Shown piece by piece: positions 7,715-17,058 of a stretch of DNA of 64,000 bases. The position numbers were made by a program, and so were the translations under genes. Positions within the stretch are counted from its first letter, which is position 1, and each line of letters starts with the position of its first letter. The notes below the pieces were generated by a model. It did not search any database. It was not told the origin of the DNA and saw nothing but the letters and a program-made list of their open reading frames with translations. Origin of the DNA: Owenweeksia sp965229445 (GTDB lineage Bacteria > Bacteroidota > Bacteroidia > Flavobacteriales > Schleiferiaceae); the NCBI GenBank assembly GCA_965229445.1, contig OZ245876.1, positions 868,001 to 932,000 on the forward strand, read 5' to 3'.

Positions 7715-10045
7715 TCAGAAGGGATATCCGAGAGCAATATGATAACTCATATTTGGCAGAACTGGCCTGGTGAGTATCACCCATTGATCTCCCTGATCCA
7801 ACAAGGACGGATCCCTTACTTTCACACCCATGTCGAAACGAACCACGAAGAAACCAAGATCAAGACGCAGACCTGCTCCAGTACTCACAGCCAATTCGCG
7901 ATACAGCCCCTGCCAGGTTAAATTGGTTTTAGGAGTTTGAATTCCACCCGTATTCCAGATGTTACCCGCATCCACAAATACGGCCCCATGCAAGGCCGAG
8001 AAAAGCCGGAAACGGTATTCAGAATTAATCAGCAGCTTAAAAGTTCCGGTAGCAAACGTAGTGTCTTTACCCGTGGTGTAGTCTGTGCTGCTTTGGGTGC
8101 CCGGACCTAGCCGATAAGCCGGCCAACCACGCAGGTCATTTCCACCACCCATAAAATAGTAGCGGGAGAAAGGAGGAATTCTAACACTTCCTGAATCTGT
8201 AGGTAGCACACTGTTGCCCCAGGGTACAATATAACCACTGAACAATCGGTTTACCCAAACTTTTGATTGCCCTAAATTCCAGTAATAACGGCCATCCACA
8301 TCGATTTTACCAAACTGGAAGTATTGAACACCCAAAAGTTCACGATTGCCATTTTCATTGGTTTCGCCCCAATCAAAGGCCTGATCCAACAATTGAAGCG
8401 TATTTCCGGCCAGTTCTGCCGAAGCCCGTAAATACCTAAAATTGGTCACCGCGGGATCTATTTGCTCATTATAGATAAAAGTGTAGCGGGTACCAGAGAT
8501 TAGTTCAGATTGAAAAGCCCGCTGTTGGATAGGGTTCAGGTTGTTGAAAAAGCTGCTGCTGATAGAAAAAAGCCGGGAGTAGGCAAAATCTACCAGGTCG
8601 ATTTGATGCGTCTTTCTCAGTGATTCTCGCCATTGATAGGACAATTGTGTTTGCAGGGTTACCCGTCTAAACTCTACCCGGTCAAGGTTGCTCACTGAAA
8701 ATGAAAGTCGGGAGGCCGGCTGCATGCGCTTGGGTACCAGTCCAACCGTATTAATCGGCAACAAAAAACGTGGAAAGTAAATTCCGACTTCACCTCCAAT
8801 TTCACGGGTTTCGGAAAACTCGGCCGATCCGGGAGTGGGTTGATACTCAAATCCGAGTGTAAGTCGCAAATCCAGCAATTCTCCACCCCGAAAGAGGTTT
8901 CGATTTTGGTATCCAAAATTTAATCGGGCACCAATATTGCCGCTCGTGTAAGTGCCTTCGGGCTCGATGGTATAAGTCCGTTTTGGCAATGGATAAATAT
9001 TAATTCTGGTCTCAAGTTTAGCGGTATCAGAATCGGTGGAAACCGGATTAAAACTAATCTCCGTCAGTTGAAATGCTCGATAGTTTACGAGGTGGGCGTA
9101 TGTTTCTTTAACCAACCTTTCGCTATACAATTCACCTGGATTAATATGTACCGCATCCGTAATATAGCGCGGCTTGTATCGCAATTCCTGAAACCGAAAT
9201 TCGTAATCCAGAAAACGGGTTGAATCTAGCTTAGTGCCTTGCGACGACTTTCTGTAATCTGGTTGAATGACAACACTTTCAATTTCATATACCTGATGTG
9301 CCTTGGCTACAATGGAATCACCAATCCTGGCGTTCCGATCGGCAATCAACATTTTTAAACTGACATTATATCCTGGTCTGAAGGTATCGGCCTCAAATAC
9401 GATGTAATTCTTGTTAAACCCATAATAACCACGATTTCTGAATATTTGCGCCAGCCTTTTTCTTTCGAGATCAAGAATATCGGCATCATAAGGATCTCCC
9501 GCCCTTATCAGGCTTTTATCTTGATGCTCATCAATTAGTCCTTTTAGTCCTGTATTGTCAACCTCAATACTGATGCTATCCAGGTAATACTGTCTGCCCG
9601 TATTCACATAATAATTGGCTCGGATTTTTTGGGGATTGTTGTGAATGGTATCAAAATCAAACCAGGTTTGGGCATTGAAATATCCATTATTAAAATAGTA
9701 AGTTTCCAATTGGTTAGCCCCTCTTCTGGTTTGCACGGTATCCAACATAACGGGTGCATCACCAACTTTTGAAAAAAAGCTACTGTCTGTGCCTTTACCC
9801 AAATTGTAAATACTGAGGGGTGGGGATATGAAATTTCCGAATACCCATATCCCGCTGTTCGGTTGTTGCTTTAAAATACTTTGAGCCTTAGAAGAAGCAC
9901 CTTTATTACCGTTTACATGAATATCGTTATCCATCAACAGTTGCTGCCCTTCAGGTACATGTTTGGTATAGCTACAGGAGTGAAGCAGAAGAAATAAAAA
10001 TCCGTAAAGGACTATGTAGTGCTTTTTTAGCAAGTTTGTGTGCAC
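7715..10045 (-). CDS. tamL: BamA/TamA-family outer membrane lipoprotein (TamL-like)
   Basis: Up to 776 residues. An N-terminal lysine-rich, hydrophobic signal ends in the lipobox LHSC (about residues 21-24), so the mature protein is probably lipidated. POTRA-like segments follow (about 30-330, for example GIWVFGNFISPP and YFNNGYFNAQ), then a C-terminal BamA-type beta-barrel (about 400-776) with FMGGGNDLRGWPAYRLGPG and a terminal aromatic residue. The family inserts or assembles outer-membrane proteins; the lipidated Bacteroidota form is called TamL. No ATG precedes the signal: the start is GTG at 10045 or TTG at 10033, and a TAnnTTTG box at 10056-10063 limits it to these. Confidence 0.88.
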   Translation of the reverse strand: MHTNLLKKHYIVLYGFLFLLLHSCSYTKHVPEGQQLLMDNDIHVNGNKGASSKAQSILKQQPNSGIWVFGNFISPPLSIYNLGKGTDSSFFSKVGDAPVMLDTVQTRRGANQLETYYFNNGYFNAQTWFDFDTIHNNPQKIRANYYVNTGRQYYLDSISIEVDNTGLKGLIDEHQDKSLIRAGDPYDADILDLERKRLAQIFRNRGYYGFNKNYIVFEADTFRPGYNVSLKMLIADRNARIGDSIVAKAHQVYEIESVVIQPDYRKSSQGTKLDSTRFLDYEFRFQELRYKPRYITDAVHINPGELYSERLVKETYAHLVNYRAFQLTEISFNPVSTDSDTAKLETRINIYPLPKRTYTIEPEGTYTSGNIGARLNFGYQNRNLFRGGELLDLRLTLGFEYQPTPGSAEFSETREIGGEVGIYFPRFLLPINTVGLVPKRMQPASRLSFSVSNLDRVEFRRVTLQTQLSYQWRESLRKTHQIDLVDFAYSRLFSISSSFFNNLNPIQQRAFQSELISGTRYTFIYNEQIDPAVTNFRYLRASAELAGNTLQLLDQAFDWGETNENGNRELLGVQYFQFGKIDVDGRYYWNLGQSKVWVNRLFSGYIVPWGNSVLPTDSGSVRIPPFSRYYFMGGGNDLRGWPAYRLGPGTQSSTDYTTGKDTTFATGTFKLLINSEYRFRLFSALHGAVFVDAGNIWNTGGIQTPKTNLTWQGLYRELAVSTGAGLRLDLGFFVVRFDMGVKVRDPSLLDQGDQWVILTRPVLPNMSYHIALGYPF

Positions 10046-10055
10046 GGTTTGAACG

Positions 10056-10063
10056 CAAATTTA
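10056..10063 (-). promoter_or_regulatory. -7 promoter box for tamL
   Basis: TAAATTTG on the minus strand in the short divergent space between tamL and the SpoU methyltransferase. Transcription would begin about 10049-10051, favouring the TTG at 10033 or a near-leaderless GTG at 10045. Confidence 0.5.
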
Positions 10064-10068
10064 AGGAT

Positions 10069-10788
10069 ATGCTCTCCCATAGTCAGCAGTCACTATTACG
10101 TAAGTTATCAGCACGAAAATACAGATGGCAGAATAAGCAATTTATCGCAGAAGGAAGAACCCTGGTCAAGGATTTATTGGCATCCGGACTAAAGCCTCAC
10201 TTTTTATTAGCCCAGGAGGGAACTTCGTGGTCTGAAAAAGAAGCCGTTTTGGTGAGTGAAAAAGAGTTGCAGGCATGGAGCAAGCTCGAAAAATCTGATG
10301 AGGTACTCGGCATATTTCCCTTTCCCGAGTTTAGCATACAAGACACTCCAGAATTGGTAGTGATCCTTGATCAGGTCAGAGACCCGGGTAATTTGGGTAC
10401 TATAATCAGGACTTGTGATTGGTTTAATGTAACACAGGTTTATTGTACGAATGGATGTACGGATGTTTATAATTCCAAGGCGATTCAAGGGAGTATGGGC
10501 AGTATAACCAGGGTTGAGGCCAGGTATGATTCTTCCGAGAATATTTACAAGGCATTGCGATCCACGCATCGCATGGTTTGTGCTCATATGAAAGGTATTC
10601 GTATGGATGAATTTGATTCAGCATTGCCCATGGCTTTAATTTTAGGCAGCGAATCACATGGGCCATCAGACTTCTGGCTTGAAAAGTCAGAACTAATTAC
10701 CATTCCGGCTTATGGTAAAAACGGAGCGGAGAGTTTAAATGTGGCCATAGCCAATGCTATTTTACTGAGCTTTTTGCGCCTTGGCTGA
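10069..10788 (+). CDS. SpoU/TrmH-family RNA 2'-O-methyltransferase
   Basis: Predicted S-adenosylmethionine-dependent methyltransferase acting on rRNA or tRNA ribose; 239 residues. An N-terminal substrate-binding part carries RKYRWQNKQFIAEG. The knotted SPOUT domain has motif 1 LDQVRDPGNLGTIIRTCDWF (Asn and Arg), motif 2 LILGSESHGPS and motif 3 IPAYGKNGAESLNVAIANAI. The reading frame opens at 10036, but the ATG at 10069 matches the family start and clears the tamL promoter. It is divergent from tamL and its 3' end overlaps the convergent EamA gene by 27 bases. The exact target nucleotide is not predictable. Confidence 0.9.
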   Translation: MLSHSQQSLLRKLSARKYRWQNKQFIAEGRTLVKDLLASGLKPHFLLAQEGTSWSEKEAVLVSEKELQAWSKLEKSDEVLGIFPFPEFSIQDTPELVVILDQVRDPGNLGTIIRTCDWFNVTQVYCTNGCTDVYNSKAIQGSMGSITRVEARYDSSENIYKALRSTHRMVCAHMKGIRMDEFDSALPMALILGSESHGPSDFWLEKSELITIPAYGKNGAESLNVAIANAILLSFLRLG

Positions 10789-11631
10789 GAGGAGGTAGCG
10801 CTTTCTGGCTTTGAAGAGCACATTAAAGAGAACTCCCGCAAGAACTAGAGCAATGCCGAGGAGCGACATAAATTGATAGTGAACATTAAAGATCAATAGA
10901 TCAAACCCCAGGGCAAAGACTATTCCCAGGTATTTAAATGCTACAATTTCATTGGCTTCACCGGCCTGGAGTGCTTTGGTCATATAAATTTGGCCAATTT
11001 GTGTGAAGATCCCCATCAAAAGCAGGAAAAGCCACTCCCACCCCAGCGGTGTAACCCAATTGAATATTGAAATGATGGCCATGACCGGGGTAGCAATCAG
11101 AGGAAAATAGAATACCACTACCAGCGGGTGGTCGGTATCCTTCACCTTTCTAATACAATTGTAAGCCAATCCTGAAAATATTGCCGAGCCAACTCCCATG
11201 AGAAACAGGGGCAAGCTCACATTTGGGTCAAATCCCTTAATTATCGCGATGCCCGAAAAACTGATGAGAAAGAAGAGCCATTGCCAACGAAACATTTTTT
11301 CACCGAGAATAAAAATGGCGAAAAATGCGGTGAAAATGGGTGATAGATATTGGATGGTGATGGCCGATCCCAGCGGTAGTTCCTGTAAGGTGTAGAAGAA
11401 TAGCGTTAAAGCGGTTACCCCGAAGACACCTCTCAGAATCAAATACTTTTTCTGGTTGCCAAAGAAGGGAATGTGTCGCTTGCGCAGGAAGTAAGCGGTT
11501 ATCGTGATTGAAATGATACTCCTAAACAATACCAGTTCTGTAGCGGGTAATCTACCCAGGAATTTCACCATGAGATTCATGAAGGCGAATCCCAGGACTG
11601 AAAGCAACATAAAGCCAAAGGCCTTTTTCAT
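10762..11631 (-). CDS. EamA-family (DMT) transporter
   Basis: 289-residue inner-membrane protein with about ten predicted hydrophobic helices arranged as two EamA repeats. The N-terminal LLSVLGFAFMNLMVKFLGRLP and the ELVLFRSIIS loop are typical of drug/metabolite exporters of the RhaT/YdcZ-like group. A lysine/arginine-rich C-terminal tail faces the cytoplasm. It follows corA on the same strand with an 87-base gap. Substrate unknown. Confidence 0.88.
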   Translation of the reverse strand: MKKAFGFMLLSVLGFAFMNLMVKFLGRLPATELVLFRSIISITITAYFLRKRHIPFFGNQKKYLILRGVFGVTALTLFFYTLQELPLGSAITIQYLSPIFTAFFAIFILGEKMFRWQWLFFLISFSGIAIIKGFDPNVSLPLFLMGVGSAIFSGLAYNCIRKVKDTDHPLVVVFYFPLIATPVMAIISIFNWVTPLGWEWLFLLLMGIFTQIGQIYMTKALQAGEANEIVAFKYLGIVFALGFDLLIFNVHYQFMSLLGIALVLAGVLFNVLFKARKRYLLSAKAQKAQ

Positions 11632-11718
11632 CTACTGGTCTTGAGCTTGCAAAGGAACGGTGTTTTGGCAGATGAGCAGACTGGAGGACTACCAAAGAGA
11701 TTTTACCATTTATTACTG

Positions 11719-12783
11719 CTATAACCAGCCCTTTCTCTTAAAGAATAGTAGAAGGCTAAGGGCAATTATAATTACCACTCCCCAAAATACTGGGTAGCCA
11801 TATTGGAAATCCAATTCAGGCAGGTATTCAAAGTTAGTTCCATAAACCCCCGCAAAGAATGACAGTGGAATGAAAATAGCGGAAAAAATAGTAAGCACGC
11901 GCATAATGTCATTCATGCGTGTGCTCATGCTGGAATGATATAACTGGATGTAATCGGTAAGGACAACGCGGTAAGTTTCCACCGATTCAACTGCATGAAC
12001 GACCAGGTCGTTTAAATCCTTTAGGTAAGGTAGGATTTTGTCATTTGAAACCAGTTGATTTGGTGATTTATTCATGAAGAGCATCAATTCCCGTACGGGT
12101 TTAATCACCTTTTGGACATAGTGTAACTCGCGCTTATAATTGTTGATTTTCTGCAGAGTATCTTCTTGGGGATTGTCAATAACCTCAAGTTCCAGGTTGT
12201 CAATTTCCTCCCCCAGTGATTCAATGAGGTAGATGTAGTTATCAACTATCGTATCGAGTAGGGCATAGGCAAGATAACTCACCCCTAAATTGCGGAGATT
12301 TGATTTAGGGTTTTTTAATCTGTCCCGCACCGGGTTGAAGGTATCTCCCGGGCCTTCCTGAAAGCTCAATAACAAACTTTCCACATACAACATGCTCACT
12401 TGTTCTGCATTCACCCGCATGTTTTTGGCGTCAAATTGCAGCATTTTTAAGCTGATGAATATGACATCATCGATCTCTTCAAATTTTGCTCGTTGCCCAG
12501 TGTTCATGATATCCTCCATGAAGAGAGGGTGTATAGCATGCTTCAGCTTGATTTGGGACATGAAATCAACATCGTCTAGCCCGGTGATGTTGTACCATTG
12601 ATTGTAACCCGGTTGGTCCACAGGTACCTCTTCAACTCCCAGAGTCTGAGCTTCATTAAGCTGTTCTTTATTGTAAGAGATTAATTCAATGGTGGGATGG
12701 TCAACACGGTTTTGACCTATGAATATTAAACTTCCAGGAGCTTGCCCTTTATTTTGAGATCTTTTTTTGAAGAATCTTGCCAT
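11719..12783 (-). CDS. corA: CorA-family divalent metal ion transporter with GTN signature
   Basis: 354 residues, typical CorA length: a long soluble N-terminal domain rich in charged helices and two C-terminal membrane helices (about 290-312 and 325-347). Family members form pentameric Mg2+/Co2+ channels in the inner membrane. The selectivity signature between the two helices, normally YGMNF, reads YGTNFEYLPEL here (about residue 315), so Met is replaced by Thr while Gly and Asn are kept. The gene follows the FAD oxidoreductase by 31 bases and is probably the last or second-last gene of the ubiE-led run. Ion specificity should not be assumed from the name. Confidence 0.9.
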   Translation of the reverse strand: MARFFKKRSQNKGQAPGSLIFIGQNRVDHPTIELISYNKEQLNEAQTLGVEEVPVDQPGYNQWYNITGLDDVDFMSQIKLKHAIHPLFMEDIMNTGQRAKFEEIDDVIFISLKMLQFDAKNMRVNAEQVSMLYVESLLLSFQEGPGDTFNPVRDRLKNPKSNLRNLGVSYLAYALLDTIVDNYIYLIESLGEEIDNLELEVIDNPQEDTLQKINNYKRELHYVQKVIKPVRELMLFMNKSPNQLVSNDKILPYLKDLNDLVVHAVESVETYRVVLTDYIQLYHSSMSTRMNDIMRVLTIFSAIFIPLSFFAGVYGTNFEYLPELDFQYGYPVFWGVVIIIALSLLLFFKRKGWL

Positions 12784-12814
12784 GCTTATAAAAGCGAGTA
12801 TCTAAGTTAGAGAT

Positions 12815-14392
12815 TTAGTCTGAGCTGGTAATATATTGATCCAGCAGTTCTTTACTCGCCTCTGCGCACAATTCGCCATCTATAGCTGCAGAGACAATTC
12901 CTCCTGCAAAACCAGCCCCTTCACCACATGGAAACAGGTTTTTCACATGCGGATGATGGTAGCTTTCGCGATTTCTCGGAATTCTAACCGGACTGCTGGT
13001 TCTACTCTCAATCCCCACCACATTTGCTTCATCCGTCAGATATCCCTTCATTTTTTGATTAAAAATGGGAAAGGCTTTTTGCAATTTGTTGGCAATTGCC
13101 TGGGGAAGGATTTCATGCATCGGTGCACTCTTGAGTCCAGGCATGTAGCTACAGTTGTTTAAACTTTGAGATCGGACGCCTTTAACGAAATCAGTAAGTC
13201 TTTGAGCCGGAGCAGTTTGATCCTTGCCGCCCATCTCCCAAACCTTTTTTTCTACTTCCTCCTGAAATTTAAGTCCGGCCAAGGGACCATATTCTGCGTA
13301 AGCTTTTAAGTCTTCAGCTTCTATACTCACTACAATTCCGGAATTGGCAAATAGACCATCTCTCTTACTGGGACTCATTCCATTTACCACCAATTCACAT
13401 TCGCCGGTGGCGGAGGGAACGATGAAGCCACCTGGGCACATACAAAAAGAATACACCCCGCGCCCATCTACCTGAGCCACTAATTTATAGGCAGCGGCTG
13501 GTAATACATTCTTGCGTTTGGTGCCATGGTACTGAATTTTATCAATAAGCGCCTGTGGGTGTTCCACCCTAACACCCATGGCAAATGCCTTGCTTTCAAT
13601 TTTTATCCCTTTGCGGTGTAAGAGGTAGAAGACATCCCGAGCCGAATGTCCGGTGGCAAGTATCACTGCTTCACCCTGAATTATGTTACCCGCTTCGGTC
13701 TGAATTGCCCGGATCCGATCCCCCTCCATTATCAGATCAGTCATTTTGGTATTGAAATGAATTTCACCTCCAAATTTCAAAATGCTTTCACGTAATTCTT
13801 GTACTACCTGTGGTAACTTGTTGGTACCGATATGAGGGTGTGCATCAATAAGAATGTCTTCTACGGCACCATGGTAAACCAGCAGCTCCAGCACACGTTG
13901 TACATTGCCCCTTTTTTTGCTCCTGGTGTAAAGCTTGCCGTCAGAGTAGGTTCCGGCACCTCCTTCTCCAAAACAATAGTTGGACTCCGGATTTACGACA
14001 TGATCGCGATTAATGCGTTTGAGATCTCTTCTGCGCGCTTGAACGTCTTTACCTCTTTCAACAACTATCGGCTTTAGCCCAAGTTCAATTAATCTCAAAG
14101 CTGCAAAAAGACCTGCCGGACCGCTACCAATTACCAAAACTCTAAACCCATCAGACACATCCCGATACTGCGGTTGGTACAAGCTCCGCGCCTGCACGGG
14201 TTCGTTAATAAACAACCTGGCTTTAAGATTTACCCTGATATTGCGATTTCGGGCATCAATAGAGCGGTTGAGCAGTTGGATGCCCGAAATGGCCTTGGGA
14301 TCTACTCCTGCTTTTTTAGCAAAGAGTATGTTGTATGAATCTTCACTGGCGGCTTCTTGAGGAGAGCAAACCAGTGTGATGTCTTTAATCAA
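12815..14392 (-). CDS. FAD-dependent oxidoreductase (COG2509 type)
   Basis: 525 residues. A small N-terminal domain (1-65) precedes a Rossmann FAD-binding motif VLVIGSGPAGLFAALRLIELG with the acidic residue in VVERG at about residues 85-115. Other visible family features are CFGEGGAGTYSDGKLYTR, the ATGHSARDVFYLL motif near residue 245, CMCPGGFIVPSATG, and the C-terminal FPCGEGAGFAGGIVSAAIDG that closes the FAD site. The family is conserved but its substrate is not established. It sits 24 bases after the carbonic anhydrase and 31 before corA, in a tight same-strand run. Confidence 0.85.
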   Translation of the reverse strand: MIKDITLVCSPQEAASEDSYNILFAKKAGVDPKAISGIQLLNRSIDARNRNIRVNLKARLFINEPVQARSLYQPQYRDVSDGFRVLVIGSGPAGLFAALRLIELGLKPIVVERGKDVQARRRDLKRINRDHVVNPESNYCFGEGGAGTYSDGKLYTRSKKRGNVQRVLELLVYHGAVEDILIDAHPHIGTNKLPQVVQELRESILKFGGEIHFNTKMTDLIMEGDRIRAIQTEAGNIIQGEAVILATGHSARDVFYLLHRKGIKIESKAFAMGVRVEHPQALIDKIQYHGTKRKNVLPAAAYKLVAQVDGRGVYSFCMCPGGFIVPSATGECELVVNGMSPSKRDGLFANSGIVVSIEAEDLKAYAEYGPLAGLKFQEEVEKKVWEMGGKDQTAPAQRLTDFVKGVRSQSLNNCSYMPGLKSAPMHEILPQAIANKLQKAFPIFNQKMKGYLTDEANVVGIESRTSSPVRIPRNRESYHHPHVKNLFPCGEGAGFAGGIVSAAIDGELCAEASKELLDQYITSSD

Positions 14393-14416
14393 AGGATGGT
14401 GGTATTACAAGGCGGG

Positions 14417-15043
14417 CTAATCCAAATGGTAAATTTTCTGAATGTCTTTGATGACACGCTCAATGTCAATGTTGAGATCAATAAGTTTTCCGGTACCGAT
14501 GTCAAACACCCACCCGTGAACTTGTAATCCGCGGTCGCGCATGGCCTTTTGAACGGGAACTGTTTTAGCTGCATTTACACACTGCTCCTGCACATTGAGT
14601 TCAACCAATCGTTTGTAGCGCTCATTTTCATCGGCAATGCCATCGAGTTCAGTCTGGTGGAGACGATAAACATCCCTGATATTTCTCAGCCATGGATTCA
14701 AGGTGCCTAAGTCCGTAGAATCCATTGCCGCTTTTACTCCGCCACAATAGTAATGGCCACAAACTACCACGTGCTTAACCTTTAATACGTCAACCGCATA
14801 TTGAATAACCGATGCAGCGCTTAGATCCAGGTTGATCACCATATTGGCAATATTGCGATGCACGAAAACCTCACCGGGACCCAGGCCCATCAAATCTTCA
14901 GCCGTAACGCGACTGTCAGAACATCCGATATAAAGTATTTCCGGGCTCTGCCCTTTAGATAGATCACTGAAGTAATCAGCAGAAAGTTCTAGTTTTTTGC
15001 TGATCCATTTTTGGTTGTTGTCAAAGACTGTTGTCAAGTTCAT
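14417..15043 (-). CDS. can: Beta-class carbonic anhydrase
   Basis: Zinc enzyme that hydrates CO2 to bicarbonate; 208 residues, normal for the class. Zinc ligands and catalytic residues are visible: CSDSR (about residues 41-45, Cys and the Asp-Arg dyad) and HYYCGG (His and Cys ligands, about 97-102). GEVFVHRNIANMV lies between them. No signal peptide, so cytoplasmic. It lies 14 bases after the META-domain gene and 24 before the FAD oxidoreductase. Confidence 0.96.
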   Translation of the reverse strand: MNLTTVFDNNQKWISKKLELSADYFSDLSKGQSPEILYIGCSDSRVTAEDLMGLGPGEVFVHRNIANMVINLDLSAASVIQYAVDVLKVKHVVVCGHYYCGGVKAAMDSTDLGTLNPWLRNIRDVYRLHQTELDGIADENERYKRLVELNVQEQCVNAAKTVPVQKAMRDRGLQVHGWVFDIGTGKLIDLNIDIERVIKDIQKIYHLD

Positions 15044-15057
15044 GGATTTAGTATTGG

Positions 15058-15492
15058 TTATTTTTGAAATTCTTCTTTTGTGCTAGGTCTGAAAGATAAT
15101 ACGATCTTTCCATTTCGCATAAGGTATAGGTTGGATTTACGAATCTTACACTTGAAGTTTCCTTGAAAGTGCTTAAAAAAATCGTCTTCAAGTTTGTTAT
15201 CCGCACATGCCATTTTATTGCTGCGCAGTGGTCCTATGCTAATCTCTTTTTTAGCATGTTCGAAATGCCCATGAAATTTGTTGCATCCGCCAAAACCCGT
15301 GAGGGTAGAATCTGATAGGTTAAAGCTGACCGAAGGAGCCCTTCCCTTTAATTTTTCCGAAGGAATACGCTCAGCATTAATGCCAGTCAGAATCCAAGTA
15401 CGCTCCTGAAGTTGAGCTGCCATGTTGCCGGAATTTATGATCAGGATCATGATGAGGTAACGAATCATCGGTGAAGGGATCTTTCCTTTCAA
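15058..15492 (-). CDS. Secreted META-domain protein (HslJ-like)
   Basis: 144 residues. A hydrophobic leader ending near NMAAQ is followed by one META domain (about 27-140): RTWILTGIN, then SDSTLTGFGGCNKFHG, then the SNKMACADNKLEDDFF segment. META domains occur in HslJ and related envelope proteins; no enzymatic role is known. The first ATG is used here, but an in-frame ATG at 15468 gives an equally good signal peptide. It sits between porT (26-base gap) and can (14-base gap). Confidence 0.8.
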   Translation of the reverse strand: MKGKIPSPMIRYLIMILIINSGNMAAQLQERTWILTGINAERIPSEKLKGRAPSVSFNLSDSTLTGFGGCNKFHGHFEHAKKEISIGPLRSNKMACADNKLEDDFFKHFQGNFKCKIRKSNLYLMRNGKIVLSFRPSTKEEFQK

Positions 15493-15518
15493 TGTAGAAA
15501 AAAATGAGCTAGGAAAAA

Positions 15519-16247
15519 TTACTCGAACGTAAAGTTAATCATTATCGCTCTGGATTCCAGGCGATTAATTCCGTCTACGAAAAAGGTACCATCTTCAACT
15601 TTTAAATTGGCAAACCCCCAGCTTCCTACTATTTGAGGAGAGAATTTGAAAAACTCAAAGTAGATATCGATACCTACTCCAAATTCATAAAAGAGGTCGT
15701 TTTGGCGAAGCTTAAAGATGCGATCATCCACCACATCTTCCTTGGAAGAAAGATCGAGGTTATACTTGGCGCCTCCCAGTACATACATGCGGTAGTTGTT
15801 AACGCGTTGAGATTTCCATTTTAACAAAAGGGGCATTTCAATAAAGCTGCTCTCAATATTGCGCGAAACCATAGATCTGATATCAGAATCTGGATCTACA
15901 ATGTCAAAGATGAGCTCTCTTTCGGTAGCAGCAAAGCCCGGGCAGAAGCGAAGATCCCAATAGTCACCTAACCTAAAATTGCTGATAATTCTGATGGTAT
16001 AGCCAGGGCTCACCTCTGATTGTACGGAGTAGTATCCGTCAAGACTTGCTAAATCCTCAATTTCTTGAATATGAAAATCATAGTAATTTAATCCCAGGGA
16101 AAAGCCAAAGTGAACCGGCTTCCGGTCATATTTCGGCTGATTCTTCAACTTGCTTTGTCCGGTAGCAACAGAGATATGCAGAGCCATAAGCAATAGGCCC
16201 AAAAATCGCAGAGTTTTCACCTCCATGAAACGATAATGACTAATCAT
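15519..16247 (-). CDS. porT: PorT-family T9SS outer-membrane protein
   Basis: 242 residues with a signal peptide (cleavage near VATGQS) and an outer-membrane barrel-like body ending in Phe-Glu. Its alternating hydrophobic strands and segments such as HFGFSLGLNYYDF, GYTIRIISNFRLGDYWDLRF and MPLLLKWKS match PorT, an outer-membrane protein needed for the type IX secretion system. In many Bacteroidota porT follows ubiE, as here. The ATG at 16247 overlaps the ubiE stop as TAATG, suggesting translational coupling; an internal ATG at 16226 is an alternative. Three T9SS cargo proteins occur elsewhere in the window. Confidence 0.87.
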   Translation of the reverse strand: MISHYRFMEVKTLRFLGLLLMALHISVATGQSKLKNQPKYDRKPVHFGFSLGLNYYDFHIQEIEDLASLDGYYSVQSEVSPGYTIRIISNFRLGDYWDLRFCPGFAATERELIFDIVDPDSDIRSMVSRNIESSFIEMPLLLKWKSQRVNNYRMYVLGGAKYNLDLSSKEDVVDDRIFKLRQNDLFYEFGVGIDIYFEFFKFSPQIVGSWGFANLKVEDGTFFVDGINRLESRAIMINFTFE

Positions 16248-16975
16248 TATTTTAAGGCTTGGTAAATATTGGCTACCCCAAAGGTAAGCTTTTGCGCTTG
16301 CGGATTGCGGTACCCACAGTGAGCCATAATACCGGTAAATGCCGTGCCATAGGGGAATGCATCCACTGAATCTGGCAGGTAGGTATAGGCACTACTATCT
16401 TTAGAAATCAACTTACCAATTCCGGGCAGTATGTTTTTAAAATAGAATCGATAAATCTGTTTAAAGGGAAAGTTATCGGGCTGTGAGAATTCCAACACGA
16501 TCAGTTTGCCTTCTGGTTTTAGCACTCGAAGTATTTCAGTCAATCCCTTCTCTAGATGCTCAAAATTCCTAACGCCAAAAGCGACCGTTACCACCTCAAA
16601 TCTGTCGTCTTCAAAAGGAAGATCTTCAGAATCCCCCAGTTTTAGAGAAATTACCTCGGTGAGCGACTTCTCCGTTATTTTCTTTTGCCCAACATCCAGC
16701 ATGCCTTGGGATATATCTACACCAATGATTTCCTGAGGTTTAATTTTCTCCAGGGCAATAGCTAAATCGGCGGTGCCGGTAGCCACATCCAGTATCGACT
16801 TAGGATTTTTCTCGGATGCCAGCTTTACTACTTTGCGACGCCAGGCTTTGTCAATATTTAGGGAAAGTATATGGTTGAGAAAATCATAACGCCCGGAGAT
16901 ATTATCAAACATCTTGGCCACTTGCTCCTTCTTACTGCCTTCCTCATTTTGATAGGGCTTTACTTCCTCGCTCAT
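16247..16975 (-). CDS. ubiE: Demethylmenaquinone methyltransferase
   Basis: SAM-dependent C-methyltransferase of 242 residues making menaquinone (and ubiquinone where present). Family segments are seen in order: VAKMFDNISGRYDFLNH near residue 20, the SAM-binding ILDVATGTADLAI near 62, VTVAFGVRNFEHLEKG near 130, and VLEFSQP near 157. As Bacteroidota use menaquinone, the menG role is the likely one. It is the first gene of the porT-META-can-FAD-corA run and has a strong promoter at 16994-17020. Confidence 0.95.
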   Translation of the reverse strand: MSEEVKPYQNEEGSKKEQVAKMFDNISGRYDFLNHILSLNIDKAWRRKVVKLASEKNPKSILDVATGTADLAIALEKIKPQEIIGVDISQGMLDVGQKKITEKSLTEVISLKLGDSEDLPFEDDRFEVVTVAFGVRNFEHLEKGLTEILRVLKPEGKLIVLEFSQPDNFPFKQIYRFYFKNILPGIGKLISKDSSAYTYLPDSVDAFPYGTAFTGIMAHCGYRNPQAQKLTFGVANIYQALK

Positions 16976-16993
16976 TTACTTAAAAATTGGCGG

Positions 16994-17020
16994 CAAAGGT
17001 AAAAGTTCAAAGCATAACAA
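16994..17020 (-). promoter_or_regulatory. Bacteroidota-type promoter for the ubiE-porT run
   Basis: On the minus strand TTG (17020-17018) is followed after 16 bases by TACCTTTG (17001-16994), an exact TAnnTTTG box 18 bases before the ubiE ATG. Confidence 0.65.
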
Positions 17021-17058
17021 GCTTAAGAATATTGATAAGGGATATACCGCGATAGGAA

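Noticed and set aside
10207..10666. Long minus-strand open frames inside the SpoU gene
   Set aside because: Codon pattern and family motifs belong to the plus-strand methyltransferase.
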